In this document: piece by piece, positions 46,160 to 58,121 of the stretch
Numbering within the stretch: the stretch's first letter is position 1
How the letters are laid out: every line of letters begins with the position of its first letter
NCBI GenBank assembly: GCA_020726505.1
Contig: JAHLEZ010000033.1
Location: forward strand, 496,001 to 560,000
DNA: 64,000 nucleotides
Source of the DNA: Leptodontidium sp. MPI-SDFR-AT-0119
Taxonomy: Eukaryota; Ascomycota; Leotiomycetes; Helotiales; Leptodontidiaceae
Reading direction: 5' to 3'
Program-made: the position numbers and the translations under genes
Notes under the pieces: generated by a model
What the model was told of the DNA's origin: nothing
Databases searched by the model: none
What the model saw: only the letters and a program-made list of their open reading frames with translations

Positions 46160-49100
46160 CTCATTTCCTGGCCTTCTTCTCTTTTAGGTTCTTTGGTCTA
46201 TTAATCTTGTGTTTATTAGAGCCCTTAGTTCGAGGGGTTAGAGACTCTAGTATAATAAGCGTGGAGTAATTAACATTTCTAGTAGTAGCCCGTGTAAGTC
46301 GACTAAATCTGGTGAGCTCTCTGCTAGATAAATGAGACGGGACGGTTTAAGATCTAAAGGAAGTGGACGGCTTTAGTAGTATAACTGGACTTGTAATAGT
46401 AGGAGGCGCATTTAAGGACGAGGACTTTGGGGTAATAGTAAGCCGAATGTTCCTTAAGGATTAGGGCGATTTCTTTTTCTTCTTAAGAGGGTTAAACTTC
46501 GTCTTAACTTTAGCGTCTACTTGACCCTAAATAGTTTCGTTTAGGTTTATTTGTTTAGTATTTCCTTTAACTTCTACGTTAGGAGTTTCGGGCTAGTTAA
46601 TATTTATAGTGGAATTTTGTCGGTCTATTTCCCTTAATAAATCGGCCTCAAGCTGTTAACTAGAGTCGTCTTTATTCGGTGATCCGGGATCACGGGGGGA
46701 GGGTCCTTGTCTTAGGCTCTCGATCTCTTTATCCTTAGTTTTCTTAGTTTTACCTAGTAATCCGGGATTATAACTAATTAGTCCTTTTCTATTATTAATA
46801 TCTTTTATTAGTTCCTTTAAAGTAATGTCATATCTTATCTTACTAATATACTTTAGGGTTAAGAGGTTAATAAAGTTATTTATAGGAATAGAAGATGAGC
46901 TTTAGTTATTTTAAGCCTAAGATTTAGTATTATATAACTCCTTTTCTATCGCCTTTATAGTCTTTTAGGCGTAGTACCTAATTCGAATCTAGTTTAGGCG
47001 GTGCTTAGTTAAGTGGATTTAAAGCTCCGAAGGTTTGAGGGCGAATAGCTTCCGGGCCTTAATTATAATAAAAGGGTCAGACTAAGGGAGTTAGCTAATA
47101 ATTGCTTCGGATAAGGGGCTTAACCTTGTGACAGAAACGGTGGCCGCGAAAGGCGCGCAAGTATTCTCTAAGATTACCTAGCGGGGCTATAGAGGTATCT
47201 CTTTATAAACTACACTAGTCAAGAGATCTCTATAAGAAACTCTTGTCTCTAATAGTCTATTATCGAGGACGGTAGTGTAACTGTTAGAGAAAACTATAAA
47301 TCTACTAAGGTCGCTGTAATTTATAAATAAGAACTCCGTAACGAATCCTTACTTTATTAAGAGAGTATAAGGTAATAAGTCTCTTAAGATTAAGTAAAAG
47401 AACCCATTAGTATTCTTTAAGGTAACTTTATACTTCTAAAGGATTTTATTCTTTCCCTTTATAATAAATTGAAATCTCAGTGGCGCCTTCTTTTATAAAA
47501 GGTATTTAATATAATTAAACGATCCTAAAACTCCCTAAATATATTTAGAGGGAATTTAGGCAATTAGAAGGACCTAGTAATCTAGAATCTGCTTATTTAG
47601 TCTTAGTATAAAGGCTCTAAGAATAATTAATCTAAGATGAAGGTCTTTTCTTACTGATTTTAAGTCCTCTAAATCTACTTTAGCAAACATAGTCTCCCTA
47701 GCCGACCTTATTAGTAGACAAATGGGGATATTAGGGTAAGCCACTAGCTTAGTATTACTATCCCTGCGATAGGCAAGGGCTAAAAGATATAGTCTATAAT
47801 CTTGTTATAAAAGTTACTAAGACACGCTATATATTATATTATAAAGAAATACAGTCGGGGGATAAGTTTTCTTAAGAGCTCAGTAGTAAAAGTAGTATAT
47901 TTCTATTTCCTTAGTAAAAAGTTACTATAACGTTAAATAGCCCTTAATTTTCTTAAAGATATATCCGACTCTAAGTTCTTACTTAGCCTAGCTTACTCCC
48001 TTACTTTAAAGAGCTATAATAATTTCTAGGTCTAAGTATTAAAGACTGTTCTTTTAGTCCCACCTAAGAGAGGAAGTATCTCTTATAGCGGCTATATTAG
48101 GCTTAAACTTAAAGTATTTAAGCTAGACTTATTACTAAACGGCCTTAGTAGATTTAGACTTTCTAAAAAGATATAAGTGTATTAGATTTAGTCGGAAGGT
48201 CTCTAGTCTATTAAGTTTATTATGTATTTGTTATAAGTTCGTGATTAAGGCAGCCACTTTTCTTAACTTATAAAGAATCCCACAATAATCCTTGTACTTT
48301 ACTAAATAGAACTTATATATATAGCTTCCCTTTTTGCCTTCTTAATACTCGTCGAAATCGTCTGGGTTTAAGAACTATTTAAACTTAGCGCGAACTCTAA
48401 GGGGAATATTAATTTTGTATAAATTACTAAACTCTAAAGTATATTTTATAACTTTAAGGATATTACACAAATAAGTAACTGTGTTTAGCTTTACTTTATC
48501 TTTATTATAAGCTTTTAGTAAAGGGACCTTAGACTTTATTAGACCCTGTGATCTAGGATTACGGTTAAGTAGTTAAGAGAAGACTAAGTCGAGAACAAAG
48601 GAAGGTTCTAATCTTATGTCTAAGAGAACTTTAATTTTTAAGCTATAGTGAATAGTTTAAGAATTAGTAGTAGCTATTCTGGCTTTATTATTAGTTAAAA
48701 CTCTAGAAAGGGCTTCCTCTTGTTTTACTCTTAAAGTTTAGAATATATAAAGCTTCGATAGGAAATCTTAAAAGTCCTTTAGAAGTTCTAAGATAGTTCC
48801 TTTAATAACTTCCTTTCCCTTACCTTTAATATTTAATGTCTTCGAACCTTTAATAACCTTTATCACGTTGACTTAGGAACTAGTAATCTCCTTGACCTTT
48901 AAGGACGTATTAACTAGAGTACTTAAGGTAATATTAGCTAATATTTCCTTAAGGCGTTTTAGTGTAGTTTTCGTCTTATTTAATAGTAATCCGGGATTAT
49001 AATTAACTACGACTAGTTCTTTAGTATCGATTATAAACATTAAATCTTCGTCGCTAATCTTAATATTTAGAGTTCTTGGCTTCGAGGCACTAATACTAAT

Positions 49101-50630
49101 TTAAGTTAATAAGGCTACGGGGGCAGTAGTTAAAGGCGGGTCGTTAGTCAATTTAGGGGTTACCGTAAAAGTATCTAAATTAAACACAATAAGGGTAAGG
49201 GTTTTAGCCGGGTTAATAGTCGCTTAGCTAGAGAAAGGGACCCGTGATCTAGGATTATAGTTATTTACGGCAGTTTAAGGCTTATTTTTCTTATCGTTTT
49301 TAATAACTACGAACTAAAAGGGTTTTATTTTGTCTAAAGAGTCTAAGGGAGGGCCTAAATCGGGCTAGCTAACAGGGATAAGTAGACTATATTAGAAGAC
49401 TTTAAGAGAGACTTTAGCTAAGGCTAAACCTAATAAGAGGATACTAATATTAAATATAAAGGTCGGTTTATTATGGTTAAGGAAGTAATTATTTAAGTTA
49501 GATAAGTTAAGTTTGACCTTATTACAAGACTTGTCGTGAGTTTTCGAGCCGATTTTCTAGTTCTATTTGTCTTAGAAAATGTACTTATTTAAGGCTTAAA
49601 TAAAGTGTGGGAAGGGTGTTATTATTTCTAGTAAGGTAGTAAGTGATTTAAGTCTTCTTTAACTAAAAATCTATTTTATATATTCCTTAATAAACATCCG
49701 TGATTAATTAATAATATAAAGTCTCTAGATTTTATTTCTACTTTCGGTTTTTTTATCACGTTTAGCTTTAATTATAATTACCTGATTAAAGATCGAATTA
49801 TTCTCTAGTTTATAGTCTACTAAGCTGAATCCTTTAACTCTTAAGGCGGCATATAGGGCTTTGTTATAATAAGTAACAAGAGAATCATCCGCAAGCTCTA
49901 GTACACTGCGTAGGTTATAATTAGTCATGTGAACTAGGCGCGCGCCTTTGTTTAGATCGAGCTTGTTTAATATAGCTTCGACTTGATCTAGAGAAGTTAA
50001 GGTTTTTCCTTTAAAAGGGACAGAAATACTTTATAATCTTAGATTACTGAGTTTAATAAGCTCTTTGCCTTTAGTTTTATATAGGGTCTCCTTAAAAGAA
50101 GAGCTGCCGAGGATTTTAATTTTATCTTTAGAATTAGTAATTAGTTTAGAGGGTTTTAATTTCGTTAAATTACCCTTTTTTTTAGGGGTATTACTAGTAC
50201 TAGGAACTTTGAATAAGCTAAGATCAAATAAGGCACTAAAAGGCTGGGACTTATTTGACGGGCCCGCGCTAGTCTTAGTAGGAGCTTAATCCTTAGCTTT
50301 GTTAATAATTACCTTGACTTTAGCTTTATTAACTACTAATTTTAATAATCCGGGATTATAATTAATTAGTTGTAATTCGGGAGAAGTAGTGTTTTATAGT
50401 ATTATTTTTAGTGAAATTCTTCTCGTGATTTAAGATTACGAGTAAAAAATTAGAAATTTTCTCGATGTTAACTTAGTAAAAATCTTTTTTTTTAGTAGAC
50501 TTTTCTAAAACTTAAATTTCTAGAAAATTAGTGTAAGTTTTAGGTGTTAATAAGTAAGAGGAGCCGCAGAAATAGTTTATACTCGAGCTTAGTAATTAAG
50601 AAACGGCGCTAGTGAGCTTCTCCTTTACTT
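46160..50630 (-). pseudogene. GypC extra sense-strand ORF downstream of pol, ~1490 codons, unknown
   Basis: Separated from the pol end by an A+T-rich gap of about 500 bases. The minus strand keeps one frame broken almost only by TAA/TAG. The N-terminal third is Ser/Pro/Lys-rich (KTSAGPSNKSQPFSALFDLS). A more structured stretch follows, with MTNYNLRSVLELADDSLVTY and LYAALRVKGFSLVDYK (49725-49928). Further on come LNTVTYLCNILKVIKYTLEF with NPDDFDEY (about 48300-48450), and IPICLLIRSARETMFAKVDL, GFFYLILRDLLPYTLL and NYSDLSRFIVFSNSY (about 47240-47720). The tail is basic and ends NRPKNLKEKKARK near 46160. No enzyme motif, envelope-like membrane segment or known family recognised. Confidence 0.6.
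46679..46693. repeat. Dispersed palindrome GTGATCCNGGATCAC, perfect copy
   Basis: Fifteen near-identical 15-bp copies: 42165 (GypB), 46143, 46679, 46757, 48548, 48986, 49244, 50033, 50345, 50425, 52605, 54527, 54632, 57360 (GypC) and 63964 (GypB). Variants differ by transitions (for example ATAATCCGGGATTAT), as RIP of a GTGATCC core would give. In several the match extends to CCC/GGG outside, 21 bp in all. In most GypC copies checked the minus-strand reading is (N/D)PG(S/L) in the frame of the surrounding protein. Confidence 0.75.
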
Positions 50631-51189
50631 ATGACGTATAATAAAAGTTATCCCTCCCTTCTTAATTAAGACAGTAGCGTTCGTCCTTATGTAATGTTTA
50701 CTTTTAATATAAACTTTACACGTGATTTTAAAGTAAATAAGGCAAATAAATAAAACTTAAGTAATTAACAATTTTCTTGTTTATAGCCCAAATAATAAAA
50801 TAATAAGAGAGCGTATATAAGCGTATTAATAATAAGGGAGAAAACTAGTCGCGTATTATAAGGAAAGGTAATAAGAGGAGTAAATATAATGTAGTAATTT
50901 ATAAAGTAAAGAAAAGAAATTAGAAACACTAGTAATATTAAGAAAATCGCTTAAAAAGTAATAAAACAAGTATAAAGTTGTGAAAAAAAAATATAAAAAA
51001 GGTGACAAAAATATAATAAAACTAATAAAACTCGTCCTTAATTATAATAAAGACGACCCTGTCTCTAAATAATGAAGATCCTTGTTTGTCTTTAGTTAAA
51101 GACCTGTTAATATGCCGTCTTTTATTCCTTTGATAATATTAATAGAACAATTTGAAGTTTAGAAAGTAAACGTGGTAGTAGATATTATA

Positions 51190-54100
51190 TATATTACTAA
51201 GTTAGTAACTTTATTAAAACTTGAGGCTCTTTATAGTCGCTGTCGTCTAAATCACTACTTAATTCTTCTGAGTTAGTTTCTAGGTTAGGATTTAACGGGA
51301 ACAAGGTACGATTTCGCTAATAGAAACGCTTTAGTTAATTAGCTGTAAAGGTACCTTTAAGGTTAGTCCTGTCGAGTTCTTGGAGATTATAATAGCCTTT
51401 TTCTAAGTGGACTTTTAATACTTTATATAGTCCCCGCTATTTGTAAGTGAGCTTTGTGTCTGTTAATAAGTTAATTAATCGCTGTATATTATATATTAAA
51501 ACTAAATCTTTTTCCTTAATTAGTTAGGTTTTTAAAACTTATGTCTAATCTTAATACTCTTTCGCGTTTTTTTTGTACTTTTTCTTTTGTAAAATAATTT
51601 CGGAGATGTCGGCGTCACGGAGCTTTAATTGTTGGCAGTAAAGAGCTAATAAGTCCCCTTTTGTCTTTACCTCTCTGTAGTTAAACATACGCTAAACTGG
51701 GAATCGACTCTTTAATAGCAAAAATGTTTTTTTTATTATATAATAGAAAGAAGGGAGTAACACTTATTAGTTAATGAATTAAAGTTTAAGAAGTAAAAAG
51801 AATATAATAGAAAACTCAAGTCTAGTGATGAAATCCTCCTTTAGTTACTTTTGAAAGTCTGTCGAGAATATCTTAATGACTTTTTTCCACGGAATTATTG
51901 CCTTTCGAATTATAAGCTGAGATTTGTACCTTCTTAATCCCATACCTGGCCGTGAACTCCTTAATAGTCTTCTGATTTTTAGGTCTTTTATTAATTACTA
52001 ATCTTTTAAAAAGGCTATGTTTATAAATAACATCTTCTTATAAGAATTTGGCGATATTTTTAGACTTTGCTGTCTTGAGTAGCCTTCTTTTAAGTTAGCC
52101 TAAAAGATCTTCTTTTGTTAGTATAAAACATATTATTTTATTATTAATTGTAGGGACTTAGTAAACGTTAAGGTGTACTTTTTAAAATATTCTAGTAGGC
52201 TATATAAGGTAAAGGGGGTTCTTTTCTTTACTTGCCTTCCTTTTTTGACAATCTTCGCAGGTCTTATAAAATGCTTTATATTCCTCGAAAGCCCCTCTCC
52301 AAAAGAAACGTTTAGTTAGACGATAGTAAGTTAATTCTAGTCCTTAATATTCACTTTCTTTATAACACTTAGAAATGACTTAATAGCGTTTTAATTTCTT
52401 ATTAATAATTAGACGAATTAGGAGTTTGTTATTAGCTCTCTTATATAAGTGCCCCTCTTAAACGAAGTATTAAAGTGCTTAACTCTTGAATCGATGGTAC
52501 TCGCTTAAAGCTATAAAATTAGGCTTGTGAAAAGTTGTTAAAAATCAAGCGAATTCTTTTAAGGCATCTAAGTAATTTACTTCTAAAATCTAATTTAAAG
52601 TGTTATAATCCCGGATCACAGACCCCCTAGTTATACTAAAGACAGAAACTGAGCTTAACTCTTTAGTAATCTATTCGTTAATGTCACACTCGTTTTACTC
52701 TTTAATGTCTAAAGGATACATTCGTCCTCGGCGAGATAGTCTATTAGCTGCTGTATTTTTAGTCCCTAAGATATACTTAACTTTAAAGTCTATTAAACGT
52801 ATCTAAGTAATTTAATTAGTTAGAAGGGCTCCTGGCAAATCGCTAGCCGCTTTATTTAACTACTCTACTAGCACTTTAGCGTCAGTCTCAAGAATAAAAT
52901 AGACTTTATAAAGTTCGCTTCTCATTTTCTTTATCACTTTAAGCGCCCCTCGGCATTCCCGCTTCGTGGCGTTATATTGGCTTTCTGTTACGTTCCATAT
53001 ATTACTTTCAAACCTTATTAAGTGTCGTTTCCCCTGATCATTTAACTATTACAAAACCGCTCTTTATCCTAATTTGCTAGCGTCTACTATCAAGATAATT
53101 AACCCTCTAGTCGGCTTATACTCGATCTTTATTAAGGCGGGTACATTGAGAAGAGTATCCTTGAGAGCTTATATAGCTTCTTTTTGTGGCCTTAACTAAT
53201 TAAACTCAACACTTTTCCTTATAGTCGTATAGATTAATACTACGATTATAGCGAAATTCTTAATCTAGAGGCGGTAATATATTACTACCCTAATAAACGC
53301 CCTGGCCTCTGTCACGCTATTATAGCGGTTCTATTTATAAATCTTTAAGACTTTGGCTGTCTCTGGGTGTCGCCTATCGTAGTCTGTGACGTACTTAATA
53401 ATCTTTAGACCTTTTATATAATACTAGGATTAAGGCCTAACTATTACTCTTACCCTCTTAAACTTCACTAAGACTTTGTCTAAATTTTGAATATATTCTA
53501 TAACAAAACGCCGAATCCTTAGTAAGATCTCTTTATTATTATAAAATGACTTAGACCCCTTTACTTTAACGTCGTTTATATAAGGTAAGGCCGCTTCAGG
53601 AATGTAATTTAAAAGGATCTTTAAGATGACTCAAATGAACTAAGTAATAGAGTTAGTCGCTCCTTAAGGAAGCTTAGTCATTTGTAAAAGCTTAATCGGA
53701 GTATAGATTGCCGTTATATCCCTTAACCTTATATATAAGATAAACTAATTATACCCTGAAAACAAGTTAATTAGTGATGCTATTATTAATCTAATAAATT
53801 CTATAGAAAACTAATTAATATTTAGTAGAACGTTTATGTCTCTAACTGTAACTCTGTTTATTTTAATAACGATTGTGATAAGTTGATAAGAGCTTTTCTC
53901 CTTTTTAGCTATAAAAAACTACTTGTTCTTGTATAGTCTATGACAGAATTCTATAACCCCTTACTTAAGCCGCTCCTTTAATATATTAATAACCTTTTTT
54001 TATAGAGCTTTAAGAACAGGGAAGGACTTCTCTTATTAGGCTTTATAAGGAATTGTTTTGATTTCTAGAGGAGGTGAGATATCCTCTTTAATCTTACTTA

Positions 54101-57100
54101 AATGTGTCCAGTCGAATACTAAAGCCGCTTCTCGATTTAGTAATGTTTTATATAATAACCCCCGCTCTTCTAGAGTTAAGTGTTTTCTCACAATTAATTA
54201 ATTAAACTGTTCTTACGTTAATTAGTGTCTAGGTTTTAGGTCTAAAAACTTTTTAGTAATAAATCCGGCGAATTTCCTATTTATACGCAGTGGCTTAGCT
54301 TCCTTGTCTTTCTTAAACTAATTTATAATCCCTTTAAGTATGTCCCCTTTTAACTTCCTTAAGTCTACTAATCTAACCTTATTAGCCTTCTGTTTATAAA
54401 GTGTGTTGACTTTAACTGGCCTAGAAGCTATCGCCTTAGGTATTCTATTGTCTATTATAAAAAGAAAATCCTCTAACCCTTCTTCTAATTAAAACGCAAA
54501 AATATTAATTTCCTTTTTCTCGTCCGGTAATCCTAGATCATTAGTCTTCCCTTGTCTTTTCTATATTACTTTCTATCTGATTCCCTTTCTTATAAATAAA
54601 TCCTTAACGCCTTTTCGACTCTTTATAACTAATAATCCTAGATTATAAGTGCTTGCTCTTAATCCTGACTACCTTAAGTCACTTTCCCCACTAGTATCCT
54701 CCTTAGCCTGGACACTAGTTAGGAGTTTTCCGTCTTATTTTTATACACGGCTATGTCCCCTCCTATAATTACTTAACTAGTAGTTGTCTATTCTATATTT
54801 ATAAATAAGGCCTATATTACTCCGTTCCTTAGATAATTAAAACTTATTTTACTTTCTAAAATAAAAGGTATCTTAAGTAAGATATTGTAGTTAAAGTCGT
54901 TTATAATTATAAAATCTAAATAATTACTAATTTCTTTAATGTTAATAAGAATATTCTTAACGTAACTTTTAAATGTGAATTTATCCCTTATAATAGTTAC
55001 AAAGGTAAGGGCCTTATGGCTTAAAGATTAAGAGCCTAGCGGATTTAGTGACACGTTAATATATCACATTTACTTCCACTTTATAATCGATAGTGGCCTT
55101 ACTTTTGATTCTCCTTCCCACTATAACCTGGATTTTTGGGGTTTTTATAGTTATTTCCGGGCAATTCCTAATAATTTGGCTATATTAAGTAATAGTATTA
55201 ATAAGGATTTCCTTGTCCTCGGGAGATGTCTTAAGTGTTTTAGCTAAACTAATCGTCTTAGTAAGGAACCGACTTACTTCAGGATTCTCTTAATCTTAAA
55301 CTAAGAGACTACTAGTTCAGGTGATTTAAACATCGGATTTACCCTTTATAAATATAATAGGGACTTAACGATTAATTATGTAGTCTTAGTGAGATTAGAG
55401 TCTAAAAAGGTCTTTTAGTTTAATATAAATCTCTTGATTTATAATATTAGTAATAGCTTATTCTTGTACTAAATTCGAAATATATTAGTCGATCTACTTC
55501 TCCCTCTTTAGAGCGTTACTAACTTTCTTAGTTACGAAAGTTAAAGATTCCTTAGTAATCTAGACTTTTAGTTTAAGTTAGGTATTATTTATGTCTTCGT
55601 CCTCTACTTTTTTAAACCTTTTAGATTCTTGGCTAGCTTTGGCCGTAATAAGTCTATAATCCTTTTCCTGTATAAACCTCGTCTTCTTAACTCTAGTTAG
55701 TTTCCTTTTAGGCCTTAATATAGTACTAATAAACACCGCTGGGCTCTCTTTAAGGGTAACCCACTTATACTTATTAATTGTTAGTATCGGAGTATTAGTT
55801 TTAGATCTCGGATTAGATAATTATTCTTCTTTTGGGCGTTTTTTAATTTTATAAATAGAATAATTTTTCTTCTAAGCTTTTAGATCATTATTATATTCTG
55901 TTCCCGCGACCTTTAATCGAACTGCCGCTAGCTAGGTCTATCCTTGTCTTTTCTAAAGGGTCAGGGCGTCCGGAGTGTATAGCCTAATGTAGTACTTCCC
56001 TTTGACGTTAATATAATAAACTCTATTATTAACGAAGTAGTTAAAGAGTAGACAGTAATCTCTGTATTTGTGTGGGGGAGCCTTATACTATTTATTACAG
56101 AAGTTACACTAAGCATTTCTTCTATATCCTATTGCATTAATCCCTATAGTTCCTCTTAAGTCTATTACTCCACTGCGGCCGTCTTGTTGAGAGTATCTAA
56201 GCATTGTTTGTCCTTATTAAACGTACTATAAAAGGGCTCGAGATCTAAGTCCGAATTTAAGTATATATGTCCTTTTACTTAGTAATTTATTTAACTTAGT
56301 ATAAATAGGATTAATTTCTAAATAAGTTATCTTAATCACGAGTTCCTTAAGCTCTTCCTTTTTAACACCTAAAGAAGCTTTATTAGGAAAGGGAACTACT
56401 ACTAGTCTCTTCTTTATTACTTTAGTAACAAGGGGTTATTAGATATATTCTTTAATTAGCTCTTGAATTTCTTATATATAAGCGCGGGTAGGCTCTTTCT
56501 CTTATTAAAGAGTATTAATAATTTGCTTACTCTTATAAGTCCTCAAGATATATTTTAGGAATTTGTCATAAGCAATATATATTAAGGGATCCGATTCGTC
56601 GACTTTAAAATGCTTAATGATTTTGTTCCTCGTACTATCTAAGAGTCTTAGTAAGAACATTCGCCCTCAGTCTACTTTACTTAGAATTTTCTTATTTAAG
56701 AGGGAGTCCGAAATCTATAAGTATAGGCGATAATAGCCTTTAAGGTCCTTAGTAATACGTTTAGTTATAACTAACTCTCGCAAGAAGTACATAGAATCAC
56801 GGATTTATTAACAATTATACTCGCGGAATTCGGCTTTTAAGGCCTTAACAAGGTCCTTCCAAGAATCTTAATTCTTTTATTTTAGTAAGGTTTTAATAAT
56901 ATCTCTTCGGGAGTTGTCACAGTATTAGGGTAAACGTATCGCTCGATCGGCTTCTAAGACCCTATAATCCTCAGAGATCTCCTTATACTATTTAAGAAAA
57001 TCCGAAATATTCGCTCTAAAGAAGAGGGGTATCCTTACTAAGCTAGGAAGAGGTATCCTCCCCTTGAAGAGTTACTTAAGATTTACGTTAATTATATTAA

Positions 57101-57299
57101 TAATATTACTTAGTTTAGGAGTACTATTAAGAGGTTTGTTAATAGGGTCTTAAGGATCTAAAGAACTTAGCGAGATTAGCGTATTAAAAGAATTTAAAGA
57201 GGAGAGAGGTTATTTTATTTCTATAAGTTTAAGTTTTATATTATTTAAGTCCTTTAGCTCTTTATAGAACTTAAGGAAGGATAAAAGCGATAAAGACAT
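51190..57299 (-). pseudogene. GypC gag-pol relic
   Basis: ATG 57299 opens MSLSLLSFLKFYKELKDL. A zinc-knuckle-like CNFCNK segment lies at about 56090-56130 within gag. Reverse transcriptase at about 54050-53480 has FFIAKKEKSSYQLI, LINLFSGYN and an active site PYINDVKVKG near 53570 (usual DD; first Asp reads Asn). RNase H follows. Integrase is at about 52330-51850, with a CEDCQKRKA zinc-finger half, an LTKEDLLG segment and YGIKKVQISAYNSKGNNSVE. The post-integrase part ends LKRFY with an acidic tail (SSDLDDSDY) near 51210. The reverse-transcriptase wording (DFFSGYD, FLDDV-type) marks a fungal Gypsy group distinct from GypA and GypB. Confidence 0.83.
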
Positions 57300-57898
57300 A
57301 TATTAAGTAGTACCTCGTTCTTAATAGTAAAATAGTTATGTTTTATTAATAAGTAGTCTATAATCCCGGATTATTAGTCCTTTTTTAGTAATTTTACTAA
57401 TAATAAGATTAACTTAGATTAAAATTTGCCTAGTAACTTCGAGTGGCGTGCTATAAATAAGAAGTAATACGAAGTAGAACTTTAAACTTAAGAGGTTCAG
57501 CTAATCTGTAGTTTCGGTTTAGTTTAGGTCTTATTCTTAGGTTCTAACTTGTCTTACTAACCCTTCGGCTCGAAGACTATACCCGAGTTAAGTATTATAT
57601 ATCTCGGTTTAGTGTCCACCTAATTTCCGTCGCGGTCTAAAGATATTAGGTTTAATAGTCTATAGGTCCGGATAATGTTATAATGTCGGAATTCTCTATT
57701 TAGACACTAAAATCGGAACTATTATTAATAGATTGTTGTTTATTAAGGCGTAAAGGTGAGTTCCTTAGTTGGGGAAGATGAAGGTAATGATATTGTACTG
57801 TTGTGTTAAAGTCGTCGAATTTTGCCTGTGAATCGAGATGTCTTTGTAAGTCGTATAAGGACGAAACCGTATAATTTTCTCCTTACGTAAGTCACTAA

Positions 57899-58117
57899 TA
57901 TAAAGTGAATATAAATAAAAGCTCTAGAATAAAGTATAAAGTACTAAGGACTAAGCCCTTCGGGCACTAGGTCTTTAAAGTAAGGTGGAAAAAGTCTTTA
58001 ATTTCTTTTTAAAATACAACTAAGCAAGACCTCTTATATTACCCTAGAGGCAGTTTAGTTCATGCCTTAAAAGCCTTAGGCTTCATAACGAAAGCTGGCC
58101 CTAATGGCCGCTTAATA
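57899..58117 (-). repeat. 5' LTR of GypC (219 bp)
   Basis: Starts TATAAAGTGAAT (ancestral TGTAAAG), ends GGCCGCTTAATA; followed by TTAG where CopB3 resumes. Confidence 0.9.
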
Positions 58118-58121
58118 TTAG

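Larger units (their letters stand above)
45732..58117 (-). mobile_element. GypC: giant Ty3/Gypsy LTR retrotransposon, 12386 bp, nested in CopB3
   Basis: 219-bp LTRs (45732-45950 and 57899-58117) are flanked by TTAG (45728-45731 and 58118-58121; ATTAG is possible if the LTR is one base shorter). Minus-strand order: 5' LTR, leader TTAGTGACTTACG (Gypsy-type primer site), gag-pol from ATG 57299 to about 51190, then an extra ~4.5-kb sense reading frame (about 50630-46160), polypurine-like AGTTAGGGACGGA, 3' LTR. It is about twice the usual Gypsy length because of the extra frame. A short palindrome is scattered through it 13 times. Confidence 0.9.
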
